In this document: positions 1 through 5,968 of the stretch, one piece after another
Layout: the number at the start of each line of letters is the position of its first letter
Numbering within the stretch: the stretch's first letter is position 1
NCBI GenBank assembly: GCA_002704345.1
Contig: PAGD01000025.1
Span: forward strand, 6,203-19,392
Direction: 5' to 3'
Origin: Rhodobiaceae bacterium
Lineage (GTDB): Bacteria > Pseudomonadota > Alphaproteobacteria > MED-G09
DNA length: 13,190 bases
Program-made: the position numbers and the translations under genes
The notes under the pieces: generated by a model
The model's database searches: none
Told to the model about the DNA's origin: nothing
Seen by the model: the letters and a program-made list of their open reading frames with translations, nothing else

Positions 1-171
1 TCTTGTTCAACTGAATTTTTAAGGGCCTCTATTAATGATAATATTATTTATGGAAAAGGAAAAATTACCAACCAGACTGGTTCTATGGTTTTTATAAAAG
101 GTGAGGTTTTTAATGAAAAAGAGACAGTATCAACATTTAGCGGAATATTGAAAAAAATTAAAACTAATTAA
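1..171 (+). CDS. Hotdog-fold (PaaI-like) thioesterase, C-terminal fragment
   Basis: The first reading frame is open from the window edge to a TAA at 169-171, giving 56 residues with no start inside the window. The fragment reads as the last strands of a PaaI/YbgC-type hotdog acyl-CoA thioesterase: STEFLRAS, then a GKGKITNQTGSMVFIKGEVF stretch that matches the usual pattern of an 'aeg.v...G..i....ev.d' strand pair followed by a short 'a.gt' tail. Such enzymes hydrolyse acyl- or aryl-CoA thioesters in the cytoplasm. The catalytic Asp/Glu region would lie upstream of the window, so activity cannot be judged. Its last 8 bases overlap the 3' end of the convergent DUF3429 gene. The family call rests on a short piece and is moderate. 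Confidence 0.6.
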   Translation, partial: SCSTEFLRASINDNIIYGKGKITNQTGSMVFIKGEVFNEKETVSTFSGILKKIKTN

Positions 172-637
172 ATAATAAAATTATTAAAGCAATTATTACT
201 AATGTTGTTATACAAAACCTTACCCTAATATAATTAAAATCAGTTACAGCATTTTTAAAAATATAAATATCTATAAGCAAAAGTATTAAAAATATAAATA
301 TTGTAAGCAAAATGAATTTTGAATTAGGTATAATCAAGAAGCTAAAAAATAAAATTAAAGTTAAGATGTTACTTAAAAAAAATAAATTAATTTTAATTTT
401 TTGATTATTCAAATAAATACCCCAATGAGTTCCGCAAATAAAGCAGGTAATTATTAAGGTATATAGGGAAGCTAAATACTCTAAATTATAACCTAGAAAA
501 CTATCTAAAGAATATAATCCAAGTATTGATAGGAAAACAAATGGAATGCTTCCTAAAGCAATTAAAGCATTTGATAAATTTAGTTTAATCATCAATCTTT
601 TTATTTCTTTTGCATCTTTCAGAGCAATATAAAACAT
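164..637 (-). CDS. DUF3429 family integral membrane protein
   Basis: A 157-residue hydrophobic protein with about five membrane spans. Recognisable DUF3429 (PF11911) features are the early IPF after the first helix (residues 31-33), the FICGTHWGIYL block in the second or third span (66-76; the family has 'F..G.hWG'), and the final 'yi.vR' segment before the last helix. The molecular function of the family is unknown; it is inner-membrane. The start is uncertain. ATG637 has no proper ribosome site, and a second in-frame ATG at 592 (residue 16) is also weakly preceded (AAAGA). The frame stays open upstream of 637 but has no ATG, GTG or TTG before a TAG. The gene converges on the thioesterase fragment with an 8-base overlap. 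Confidence 0.65.
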   Translation of the reverse strand: MFYIALKDAKEIKRLMIKLNLSNALIALGSIPFVFLSILGLYSLDSFLGYNLEYLASLYTLIITCFICGTHWGIYLNNQKIKINLFFLSNILTLILFFSFLIIPNSKFILLTIFIFLILLLIDIYIFKNAVTDFNYIRVRFCITTLVIIALIILLFN

Positions 638-753
638 TTTCCCAATTAAATTTCCATTTCTTTCTCCACGAAAATTTTTTATTGCAAGTGGAACAAATTT
701 TTGTATCTAGATTTTTTTTTAAAATATTTTTCGACAAAGTAGACCTTGTAAAA

Positions 754-2568
754 TTAAGTTTTACTCATTTTTTTTCTTTCATTTGGGTCAAGATATTTTT
801 TTCTTAATCGAAGTTTTGATGGAGTAATCTCTAATAACTCATCTTCATCAATATATGCCATCATTTCTTCTAATGACATTTGTTGATGGGGAACAAGAAC
901 AACAGCTTCATCAGCGCCAGAAGATCTTACGTTTGAATGTTTCTTACCTTTCAAAACATTAATACCAAGATCATTTTCTCGATTATGTTCACCAACTATC
1001 ATTCCTTCATAAACTTCAGTCTGGGGACCTAAAAACATTACACCTCTGTCTTGAAGGTGGAATAGCGCATAAGCTACGGCGGGTCCTGTTTCAGTAGAGA
1101 CTAAAACACCATTTCTTCTACCTTCAATATCACCTTTATAAGGTCCGTAATCGTGAAATATTCTATTAATTACACCCGTCCCTTTTGTTTGAGTTAAAAA
1201 ACGATTTTGATAACCAATTAGAGCCCTTGAAGGCGCTAGAAAAATTATTCTAGTTTTTCCAGAACCAGATGACCTCATATCACTCATTTCGCCTTTACGT
1301 CTATTCATACTATCTAAAACAGAACTTGAGAATTCATCGTCTACATCAATAATAACCTCTTCAATAGGTTCAAGTTTATTTCCTGATTCATCGTTTTTAT
1401 ATAAAACTTTAGGACGTGATACTGTCATTTCATAACCTTCGCGTCGCATTGTTTCAATTAAAACTCCTAACTGAAGCTCACCCCTACCACCAATTTCAAA
1501 AGAATCCTTTCCTTGACCCTCTGAAAAAGTAATCGCGACATTAGTTTCAGATTCGGCAATTAGTCTCTCTCTGATAACTGTTGAAGTCACTTTCTTTCCT
1601 TCCCTTCCAGCAAAAGGAGAATCGTTAACAGTTATTGTTATTGACATTGTTGGAGGATCTATGGGGGTAGATTCTAACGGGATACTAATTGATGGATAAC
1701 ATATTGTATCTGAAACTGAAGCCTTTGTTAGACCGGCAATGCAAATTATATCACCACAAAAAACTTCATCTACAGGTGTTTTACTTGTTCCTTCGAACTT
1801 AAAAAGTTTAGTTAATCTTCCATTTTCAACAGTATCAGAGTTAAGATTAATAGCTTTTACTTGATCGTTAATTTTTGCACTCCCTGAAATAACTTTTCCT
1901 GTAAGGCATCTTCCCAGGTATGAGTCATAATCAAGCAAGGTCGCAAGCATTGCAAATTCATTAACCTCATCAACCTCTGGAGCATTTACGTGTTGAATTA
2001 TTAACTCCATAAGATCATTAAGATTATCAGAGCTATCATTCATATCTTTGACACACCACCCCGCCCTTCCAGATGCATAAAGTATTGGAAAATCTAATTG
2101 TTCATCATCGGCATCAAGAGATACAAAAAGATCGAAGATTTCATTTACAACCTCATCAGGACGCCTATCAGGTCTATCAATTTTATTAATAATAACAATA
2201 GGTCTTAAACCTTGCTTTAAGGCTTTCCCTAAAACAAATTTTGTTTGCGGCATTGGTCCTTCTGCAGAATCAACAAGTAAAATAACTCCATCTGCCATTC
2301 CTAAAACTCTTTCAACTTCGCCACCAAAATCTGCATGACCTGGAGTATCAATTATATTAATTCTGATATCTCCCCATGGTATTGAGGTTGGCTTGGCTAG
2401 AATAGTTATGCCCCTCTCTTTTTCGAGATCGCCGGAGTCCATAACCCTTTCATCTACCTGTTGATTGTCTCGAAATAGTCCACTTTGCTTCATAATTGAG
2501 TCTATAAGCGTAGTCTTTCCATGGTCGACATGAGCTATTATTGCAATATTTCGAATTTCCTGATTCAT
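754..2568 (-). CDS. typA: Ribosome-associated translational GTPase BipA/TypA
   Basis: A 604-residue protein of normal length for BipA/TypA, a translation-factor GTPase related to EF-G and LepA that binds the 70S ribosome and helps 50S assembly, especially in the cold or under stress. Visible GTPase motifs are the P-loop AHVDHGKT (residues 12-19), switch I with RGIT (52-55), DTPGH (74-78, with catalytic-type His78) and NKID (128-131). They are followed by a beta-barrel domain II, EF-G-like domains III and V (GRGELQLGVLIETMRREGYE; 'GPQTEVYEGMIVGEHNR'), and the BipA-specific C-terminal region ending in the basic RLRKKYLDPNERKK. It starts at ATG2568 without an obvious Shine-Dalgarno site. It appears monocistronic or preceded only by the small frame at 2633-2713. 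Nothing looks truncated. Confidence 0.97.
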   Translation of the reverse strand: MNQEIRNIAIIAHVDHGKTTLIDSIMKQSGLFRDNQQVDERVMDSGDLEKERGITILAKPTSIPWGDIRINIIDTPGHADFGGEVERVLGMADGVILLVDSAEGPMPQTKFVLGKALKQGLRPIVIINKIDRPDRRPDEVVNEIFDLFVSLDADDEQLDFPILYASGRAGWCVKDMNDSSDNLNDLMELIIQHVNAPEVDEVNEFAMLATLLDYDSYLGRCLTGKVISGSAKINDQVKAINLNSDTVENGRLTKLFKFEGTSKTPVDEVFCGDIICIAGLTKASVSDTICYPSISIPLESTPIDPPTMSITITVNDSPFAGREGKKVTSTVIRERLIAESETNVAITFSEGQGKDSFEIGGRGELQLGVLIETMRREGYEMTVSRPKVLYKNDESGNKLEPIEEVIIDVDDEFSSSVLDSMNRRKGEMSDMRSSGSGKTRIIFLAPSRALIGYQNRFLTQTKGTGVINRIFHDYGPYKGDIEGRRNGVLVSTETGPAVAYALFHLQDRGVMFLGPQTEVYEGMIVGEHNRENDLGINVLKGKKHSNVRSSGADEAVVLVPHQQMSLEEMMAYIDEDELLEITPSKLRLRKKYLDPNERKKMSKT

Positions 2569-2632
2569 TCGGTATCCATTGTATTTTGAACGGTTTTTAT
2601 ATTGTTAATCCGAAAATAGATAGTTTTATTTT

Positions 2633-2713
2633 TTATATATAGAATTTTAAATACACTAAGAGTGCTAAAGCCGTAAATACAGGAAAGAGAAATAGACATA
2701 TAATTCTAAACAT
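2633..2713 (-). CDS. Possible 26-residue single-span membrane micro-protein upstream of typA
   Basis: An ATG-started frame of 26 codons ending in TAA lies in the 206-base gap upstream of typA, on the same strand. The product begins MFRIICLFLFPVFTALALLV and ends YLKFYI: one hydrophobic helix with a positive residue near each end, typical of small inner-membrane proteins. There is no Shine-Dalgarno site in front of the ATG, and typA starts 64 bases downstream. It resembles the other 26-codon hydrophobic frame at 3925-4005 in length and general composition, but not convincingly in residue order. It could be chance, a real micro-protein, or a leader affecting typA. Confidence 0.35.
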   Translation of the reverse strand: MFRIICLFLFPVFTALALLVYLKFYI

Positions 2714-2761
2714 TGTTATTTAATCAAAGAATTTAATGATGATTGCAAGTAAAAATTAAAT

Positions 2762-2766
2762 AAAGG
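2762..2766 (+). promoter_or_regulatory. Ribosome binding site of the ABM-domain gene
   Basis: AAAGG lies eight bases before ATG2775. It supports this start for the 95-residue protein, since there is no other in-frame ATG close by. Confidence 0.6.
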
Positions 2767-2774
2767 CAAATATT

Positions 2775-3062
2775 ATGATATGTGTTTTAGTAAAAGTTAA
2801 AGTTAAAAAAAATAAGCAAAAAAAGTTTGAAGAGATATTTAAGTCTCTTTCAAAAGAAATTAGAGAAAATGAAAAAGGAAATATTTTTTATCAGGTTGCT
2901 AGAGATAGAGAAAATTCTTTAAAATACTTAATTTTAGAAAAATTTGTAGACCTTGATAGCATAAAAGAACACTCACGAAGCAAGCATGTAGCAGAAGCAA
3001 GAAAGTTGTTTAAAGACTGCTTTGACGGTGAACCAATTATTAGACATTATGATTCATTGTAA
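2775..3062 (+). CDS. ABM-fold (antibiotic biosynthesis monooxygenase-like) protein
   Basis: A 95-residue protein with the dimeric alpha+beta barrel layout of the ABM family (PF03992; E. coli YgiN is a quinol monooxygenase of this type). It has a first strand MICVLVKVKV, a helix with KKFEEIFKSLSKEIRENEKGN, a strand with IFYQVARDRENSLKYLILEKF, the helix beginning DSIKEHSRSKHV (the family has 'H..s.H' here; His66 and His71), and the final strand GEPIIRHYDSL. These proteins are usually cytoplasmic and act on quinones or small aromatics, or are orphan enzymes, often without a bound metal. It is followed after 32 bases by the DUF1289 gene on the same strand, so the two may be co-transcribed. The substrate cannot be inferred. 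Confidence 0.8.
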   Translation: MICVLVKVKVKKNKQKKFEEIFKSLSKEIRENEKGNIFYQVARDRENSLKYLILEKFVDLDSIKEHSRSKHVAEARKLFKDCFDGEPIIRHYDSL

Positions 3063-3094
3063 CTATAAATATTTTTTTCAAATAGAGGATTTTT

Positions 3095-3271
3095 ATGAGT
3101 AATACTTCAGATTATATTGCTTCTCCATGTATTGGAGTATGCATGCTTCAAAAAAAGAACAATATTACTGCTTGTACAGGCTGCAAAAGAACTCCTCACG
3201 AAATTCGTAATTGGACAATTCTCACAAATAAACAAAGAGAAGATATCATCGCTGAGCTCAAAAGTAGATAA
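3095..3271 (+). CDS. DUF1289 family small cysteine-rich protein (YdhL-like)
   Basis: A 58-residue protein translated from ATG3095, with a good ribosome site (AGAGGA at 3084-3089, five bases upstream). The sequence carries the DUF1289 (PF06945) signature: SPCIGVC near residues 10-16, a second cysteine pair CTGC (27-30), KRTPHEIRNW (31-40), and a C-terminal helix ending ELKSR. The four cysteines (12, 16, 27, 30) are positioned to bind a metal, probably zinc or an iron-sulphur cluster. The biological role of the family is not established. It ends only 2 bases before the end of the convergent zinc-ribbon-like gene, so there is no room for a conventional terminator between them. Confidence 0.88.
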   Translation: MSNTSDYIASPCIGVCMLQKKNNITACTGCKRTPHEIRNWTILTNKQREDIIAELKSR

Positions 3272-3273
3272 AT

Positions 3274-3450
3274 TCAGTAAATAAAAGGAAGAGATAGATT
3301 ACATTTAATACATAAGTTTTTTGATAAACTCTTTATTGGATTTGCAAAGTTACAATTATAACAAACTATATAACCATTCTTTTCAGTTGAAACTTTTTTT
3401 TCTTTTTTTTTATTTAATAAATTCAATGGTTTATATCCATCTTCTAACAT
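3274..3450 (-). CDS. Putative 58-residue zinc-ribbon-like protein overlapping the upstream methyltransferase gene
   Basis: An ATG-started 58-codon frame begins at 3450, inside the last codons of the isoprenylcysteine-methyltransferase-like gene (20-base overlap in another frame), and runs to TGA at 3274-3276. The product starts MLEDGYKPLNLLNKKKEKK, then has VCYNC (Cys30, Cys33), thirteen residues, and CIKC (Cys47, Cys50), ending NLSLPFIY. Two CxxC knuckles about 14 residues apart are the pattern of a small zinc ribbon or rubredoxin-like knuckle. The frame fills the whole gap to the convergent DUF1289 gene and leaves only 2 bases. Overlap with the upstream gene suggests translational coupling, as no separate Shine-Dalgarno site is seen. 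I do not recognise a named family, and the function is unknown. Confidence 0.6.
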   Translation of the reverse strand: MLEDGYKPLNLLNKKKEKKVSTEKNGYIVCYNCNFANPIKSLSKNLCIKCNLSLPFIY

Positions 3451-3886
3451 TAGAACAGTAATCTTTATACTTATCTTTAAATAATTCTCTCATAGCCTCT
3501 TCTTCTGGAATAATTTGAAAAATTGTTATGTAAAAAATAAACAAAGGAACATAAATAATTACCCCAAATAAGGATGAAAAATAAATAGCAGATGATAACA
3601 ATATTGAAGTAAGCCCAAGATACATTGGATTTCGAGTATATTTAAAAATACCGCTAGTGACTAAGTTACTTGCATTTTTTGGCTTCATAGGATTAACAGT
3701 TGTGTCGATTGCTTTGAATTCTCTAGTAGCAAAAAATATAATTGAAATTCCTAGTCCAAAAAATATAATATAAAGTGTTTGTTGAACATAAAAGTTAAGA
3801 TGAAAAAAACCAAGGTAATCTCTCGAGAGATAAGTAAGTAATATAGAAATTAAAGTGACTATAGGTGGTGGTATTTTTGTTCTCAT
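3431..3886 (-). CDS. Isoprenylcysteine carboxyl methyltransferase (ICMT)/PEMT-like membrane methyltransferase
   Basis: A 151-residue membrane protein with about four spans and the C-terminal signature of the ICMT/phospholipid-methyltransferase group (PF04191/PF04140). It has DTTVNPMKP (61-69), LVTSGIFKYTRNPMYLG (75-91, where the 'G.y...RhPmYlg' motif binds S-adenosylmethionine), and the cytoplasmic tail PEEEAMRELFKDKYKDYC...RRW (127-150). Bacterial members methylate lipids, small lipophilic acceptors or unknown substrates in the inner membrane. True protein prenylation is not expected here, so the exact substrate is open. The start ATG3886 has GAGAAG a few bases upstream. It sits 38 bases after the 26-residue membrane ORF, and its end overlaps the zinc-ribbon-like gene. 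Confidence 0.85.
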   Translation of the reverse strand: MRTKIPPPIVTLISILLTYLSRDYLGFFHLNFYVQQTLYIIFFGLGISIIFFATREFKAIDTTVNPMKPKNASNLVTSGIFKYTRNPMYLGLTSILLSSAIYFSSLFGVIIYVPLFIFYITIFQIIPEEEAMRELFKDKYKDYCSNVRRWI

Positions 3887-3924
3887 TGTCTTCTCATAAT
3901 ATTAATATAATTATTTTTTTACCC

Positions 3925-4005
3925 TTATAATATAATCCACTGCCAAAATATATAAGTAGCGCAAAGCCATAAAATTGTTCCAAAAAATAATTTAGCAAAA
4001 AACAT
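3925..4005 (-). CDS. 26-residue single-span membrane micro-protein in the SDR-methyltransferase operon
   Basis: A 26-codon frame from ATG4005 to TAA at 3925 is preceded by a clear ribosome site (AAGGA read on the minus strand at about 4013-4017, seven bases from the ATG). The product begins MFFAKLFFGTILWLCATYIF and ends WQWIIL: a single hydrophobic helix rich in aromatics, with one Lys near the N-terminus (N-in or N-out not predictable). It lies 30 bases after the SDR stop and 38 bases before the methyltransferase start on the same strand, so it fits inside one transcript. The good ribosome site is the main argument that it is real. No known family is recognised. Confidence 0.5.
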   Translation of the reverse strand: MFFAKLFFGTILWLCATYIFWQWIIL

Positions 4006-4035
4006 TTATTTTTCCTTTAAATATATATTTTAATT

Positions 4036-4776
4036 TTAAAAATCTTGAGCTGTAGGCCTAAGGACTATCTCATTTGCTGCAACGCCTGGCTTCTGTTCAA
4101 GAGCATAAATTATTGCATCAGCTATTCTTTCAGCTGGCTGGGCAAGGTTTGCATATTTAGCCTCGCTCATAAGGTATTCTAACATTTTTTCATCTTTAAT
4201 TGATGAACCAAGCTCTGTTTCAAATGCTCCAGGAAAAATACAAGTCACTTGAAGTTTTCCAGCGCTTTCTATTCTCAAGCCCTCTGAAATAGCACCAACT
4301 GCAAATTTAGTTCCTGAATAAACAGCGCTTCCAGGAATAAGCCTTTTACCTGCAACTGATGAAATATTAATTATTTGTCCGCTACCCCTCTCCATCATAT
4401 GAGAATAAACAGCATCAATTGCATATAAAACACCTTTAATATTTACATCAATCATTTGATCCCATTCATCTGTTCTTCCTTGTTCGATAAATGATAAAGG
4501 CATTATCCCGGCATTATTAACCAAAGAGTCAATACGACCAAAAATATTGATACCGTGATTAACTAAATTATTTAAATCTTCCTTTTTAGTGACATCTGTC
4601 GTCATAAAAGCTGCATTCTTAGAACCTAAAGATTCACATAATTCTTTAAGTCTATCTTCTCGCCTAGCACCTAAAATAACTTTTGCACCATGTTCAACAC
4701 ACTTTTTAGCAGTTACCATACCAAAACCTGAACTAGCACCTGTAATTAAAATCACTTTTTCTTCTATACAACTCAT
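4036..4776 (-). CDS. Classical short-chain dehydrogenase/reductase (YdfG-like SDR)
   Basis: A 246-residue classical SDR, an NAD(P)(H)-dependent oxidoreductase. It has the cofactor-binding TGASSGFG (residues 12-19), an Arg pair at 38-39 after the second strand (GARRE) that favours NADP(H), DVT at 61-63, NNAG (87-90), the active-site Ser in NISS (139/140), and YSGTK with Tyr153 and Lys157. The C-terminus, ending NEIVLRPTAQDF, is typical of the YdfG-type branch (E. coli YdfG reduces 3-hydroxy acids and malonic semialdehyde), but the substrate is not determined by this. The start is well supported by AGAGG (4785-4789) eight bases upstream. It is the first protein gene of the leftward run and lies 84 bases downstream of the tRNA-Arg gene. 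Confidence 0.93.
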   Translation of the reverse strand: MSCIEEKVILITGASSGFGMVTAKKCVEHGAKVILGARREDRLKELCESLGSKNAAFMTTDVTKKEDLNNLVNHGINIFGRIDSLVNNAGIMPLSFIEQGRTDEWDQMIDVNIKGVLYAIDAVYSHMMERGSGQIINISSVAGKRLIPGSAVYSGTKFAVGAISEGLRIESAGKLQVTCIFPGAFETELGSSIKDEKMLEYLMSEAKYANLAQPAERIADAIIYALEQKPGVAANEIVLRPTAQDF

Positions 4777-4860
4777 ATCTATTACCTCTTATAAAAATTT
4801 AGTTAATAATGGTAATTAAAAACATACAAGCTTTAATTTAAAAAACAAATAAGAGTAAAG

Positions 4861-4937
4861 TGGTGATCCCGAGAGGATTCGAACCTCTGACCTACGGATT
4901 AGAAATCCGTTGCTCTATCCAGCTGAGCTACGGGACC
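4861..4937 (-). tRNA. tRNA-Arg (anticodon UCU)
   Basis: Read on the minus strand this is a complete 77-base cloverleaf. The acceptor GGTCCCG pairs with CGGGATC (one G-U pair), followed by discriminator A and an encoded CCA. The D arm is GCTC/GAGC with AGCTGGATA as the loop. The anticodon stem ACGGA/TCCGT holds loop TTTCTAA, so the anticodon is TCT. The T arm is AGAGG/CCTCT with loop TTCGAAT. It decodes AGA and AGG, the arginine codons expected to be common in an AT-rich genome. The 3' CCA is encoded, as in most gammaproteobacterial tRNA genes. No clear terminator hairpin follows before the SDR gene. Confidence 0.97.
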
Positions 4938-4961
4938 ATAAACTTAAGAAATAAAATATAT

Positions 4962-4989
4962 CTTATAAGGTTAGATTAATATTAATCAA
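4962..4989 (-). promoter_or_regulatory. Candidate promoter of tRNA-Arg
   Basis: On the minus strand, TTGATT (-35-like, 4984-4989) is followed after 16 bases by TATAAG (-10-like, 4962-4967), placing a start about 18 bases before the tRNA 5' end. The -35 box overlaps a perfect 14-base palindrome. This is by eye in AT-rich DNA and so is only moderately supported. Confidence 0.35.
4974..4987. repeat. Perfect 14-base palindrome GATTAATATTAATC
   Basis: A perfect inverted repeat without a spacer in the divergent region between tRNA-Arg (-) and the SDR-EthD-transporter operon (+). It could be the operator of a dimeric repressor acting on the rightward operon, or a chance AT-rich palindrome. It overlaps the candidate tRNA -35 box. 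Confidence 0.35.
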
Positions 4990-5045
4990 TGAAAAAATAA
5001 TTTGCGAATTAAGATTAAATGTCTAATATTTTTAGAGGGGGCTCC

Positions 5046-5960
5046 ATGAAAGTTTTAATGACAGGATGTACAGGTCACGCAGGTAGTAATGCATTAAATC
5101 ACTTTGTTGATAATGGTCATGAAGTCCATGCTTTAGTTAGGCCTCATAATATACCAAATTTAAAAGAGCGAGAAAATGTAAAATGGATTTCTGGTGGATT
5201 TGCTGATAGTGAAATTATAAGTGAAACTGCTAATAATTGTGATGCTGTAGTTCATATAGGTGCATCACATGATGAAGAAATGGAGAAGCTTGATAAAAAT
5301 TTTATAAACTCTGTTGAGCAAGCTTTTAGTGGTACCGGAAAGGTATTTATAACAACAAGTGCAAGTGTTGTTTATAATGACACAAATGGTAATCCTCGTG
5401 ATGAAAGAGAGCCTATTGAAAAACCTCATCCACTTCGTGCATGGCGTGCGCGCCATGACTTGGAAGTCGTTGGATTATCCGAGAAAGGTATAAGAGGTAT
5501 AAGTGTAAGACCTGGGCTTATATATGGAAATGCAGGTGGTTGGCTTGCAGGTTTAATATTTAGAGCTAAAGATACTGGAAAATCGTTACATATTGGAGAA
5601 GGAACAAATTTAGTAAGCAGTATACATGTTAATGCTCTTTCTGATCTTTATCTAAAAATAGTTACAAACGAAAATGCCCAAGGAATTTATAATGCTGCTT
5701 CCGATGAAGTAACTTGCAGTAAAGATTATGCTACTTTTATTGCAGATTATTTTGGTCCAGGTATTGAAACTGTTTGTTGGCCTCTTGAAGACGCTCGTAA
5801 AACGATGGGTGAGCTTGCTGACTTATCTTGTATAGAATGCATTATAACATCTGATCGTGCGCGTAGTGAATTAAACTGGTTACCAATAGCCCCGAGTGTA
5901 GCTTCAGAATTATCAGTAGGTTCTTATAAAAAGGGTCCATTGATACCATACTCACATTAA
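5046..5960 (+). CDS. Atypical extended SDR (NAD-dependent epimerase/dehydratase family, SDR_a7-like)
   Basis: A 304-residue extended-SDR fold protein. The start is set at ATG5046, not the in-frame ATG at 5019. Only 5046 has a ribosome site (AGAGGGGG just upstream), and it places the nucleotide motif at the usual distance (TGCTGHAG at residues 6-13). Other family features are FITTSASVVYN (101-111), RPGLIYG (155-161), GEGTNLVSSIHVNALSDLY and SSARTR-like ITSDRARSELNWLP near the end. The canonical YxxxK is absent: where it should be, the protein has PLRAWRARHDLE. That matches the atypical SDR_a7 group (cofactor motif kept, usual catalytic Tyr/Lys lost), whose functions are unknown. It is the first gene of a three-gene operon and is followed after 8 bases by the EthD gene. 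Confidence 0.85.
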   Translation: MKVLMTGCTGHAGSNALNHFVDNGHEVHALVRPHNIPNLKERENVKWISGGFADSEIISETANNCDAVVHIGASHDEEMEKLDKNFINSVEQAFSGTGKVFITTSASVVYNDTNGNPRDEREPIEKPHPLRAWRARHDLEVVGLSEKGIRGISVRPGLIYGNAGGWLAGLIFRAKDTGKSLHIGEGTNLVSSIHVNALSDLYLKIVTNENAQGIYNAASDEVTCSKDYATFIADYFGPGIETVCWPLEDARKTMGELADLSCIECIITSDRARSELNWLPIAPSVASELSVGSYKKGPLIPYSH

Positions 5961-5968
5961 GAGGTTTT

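Noticed and set aside
722..745. Possible typA terminator hairpin (ACAAGGTCTACTTTGT on the minus strand)
   Set aside because: The stem is short with a G-T pair and is followed by an A-rich stretch, not a T run.
610..807. 65-codon open frame on the plus strand, rich in Phe
   Set aside because: It lies across the ends of typA and DUF3429 on the opposite strand; its Phe/Leu-rich content comes from reading A-runs backwards, and it has no ribosome site.
2633..4005. The two 26-codon hydrophobic frames as copies of one family
   Set aside because: They share length and a Met-Phe start, but residue-by-residue similarity is not better than expected for hydrophobic peptides.
4589..4819. 76-codon plus-strand frame opposite the SDR gene start
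   Set aside because: Antisense shadow of a clear SDR; no protein-like pattern.
5019..5045. Longer start (ATG5019) for the atypical SDR
   Set aside because: It would add nine residues that do not fit the family and has no ribosome site; AGAGGGGG lies just before ATG5046.
5265..5456. 63-codon minus-strand frame inside the atypical SDR gene
   Set aside because: Shadow of a well-supported gene.
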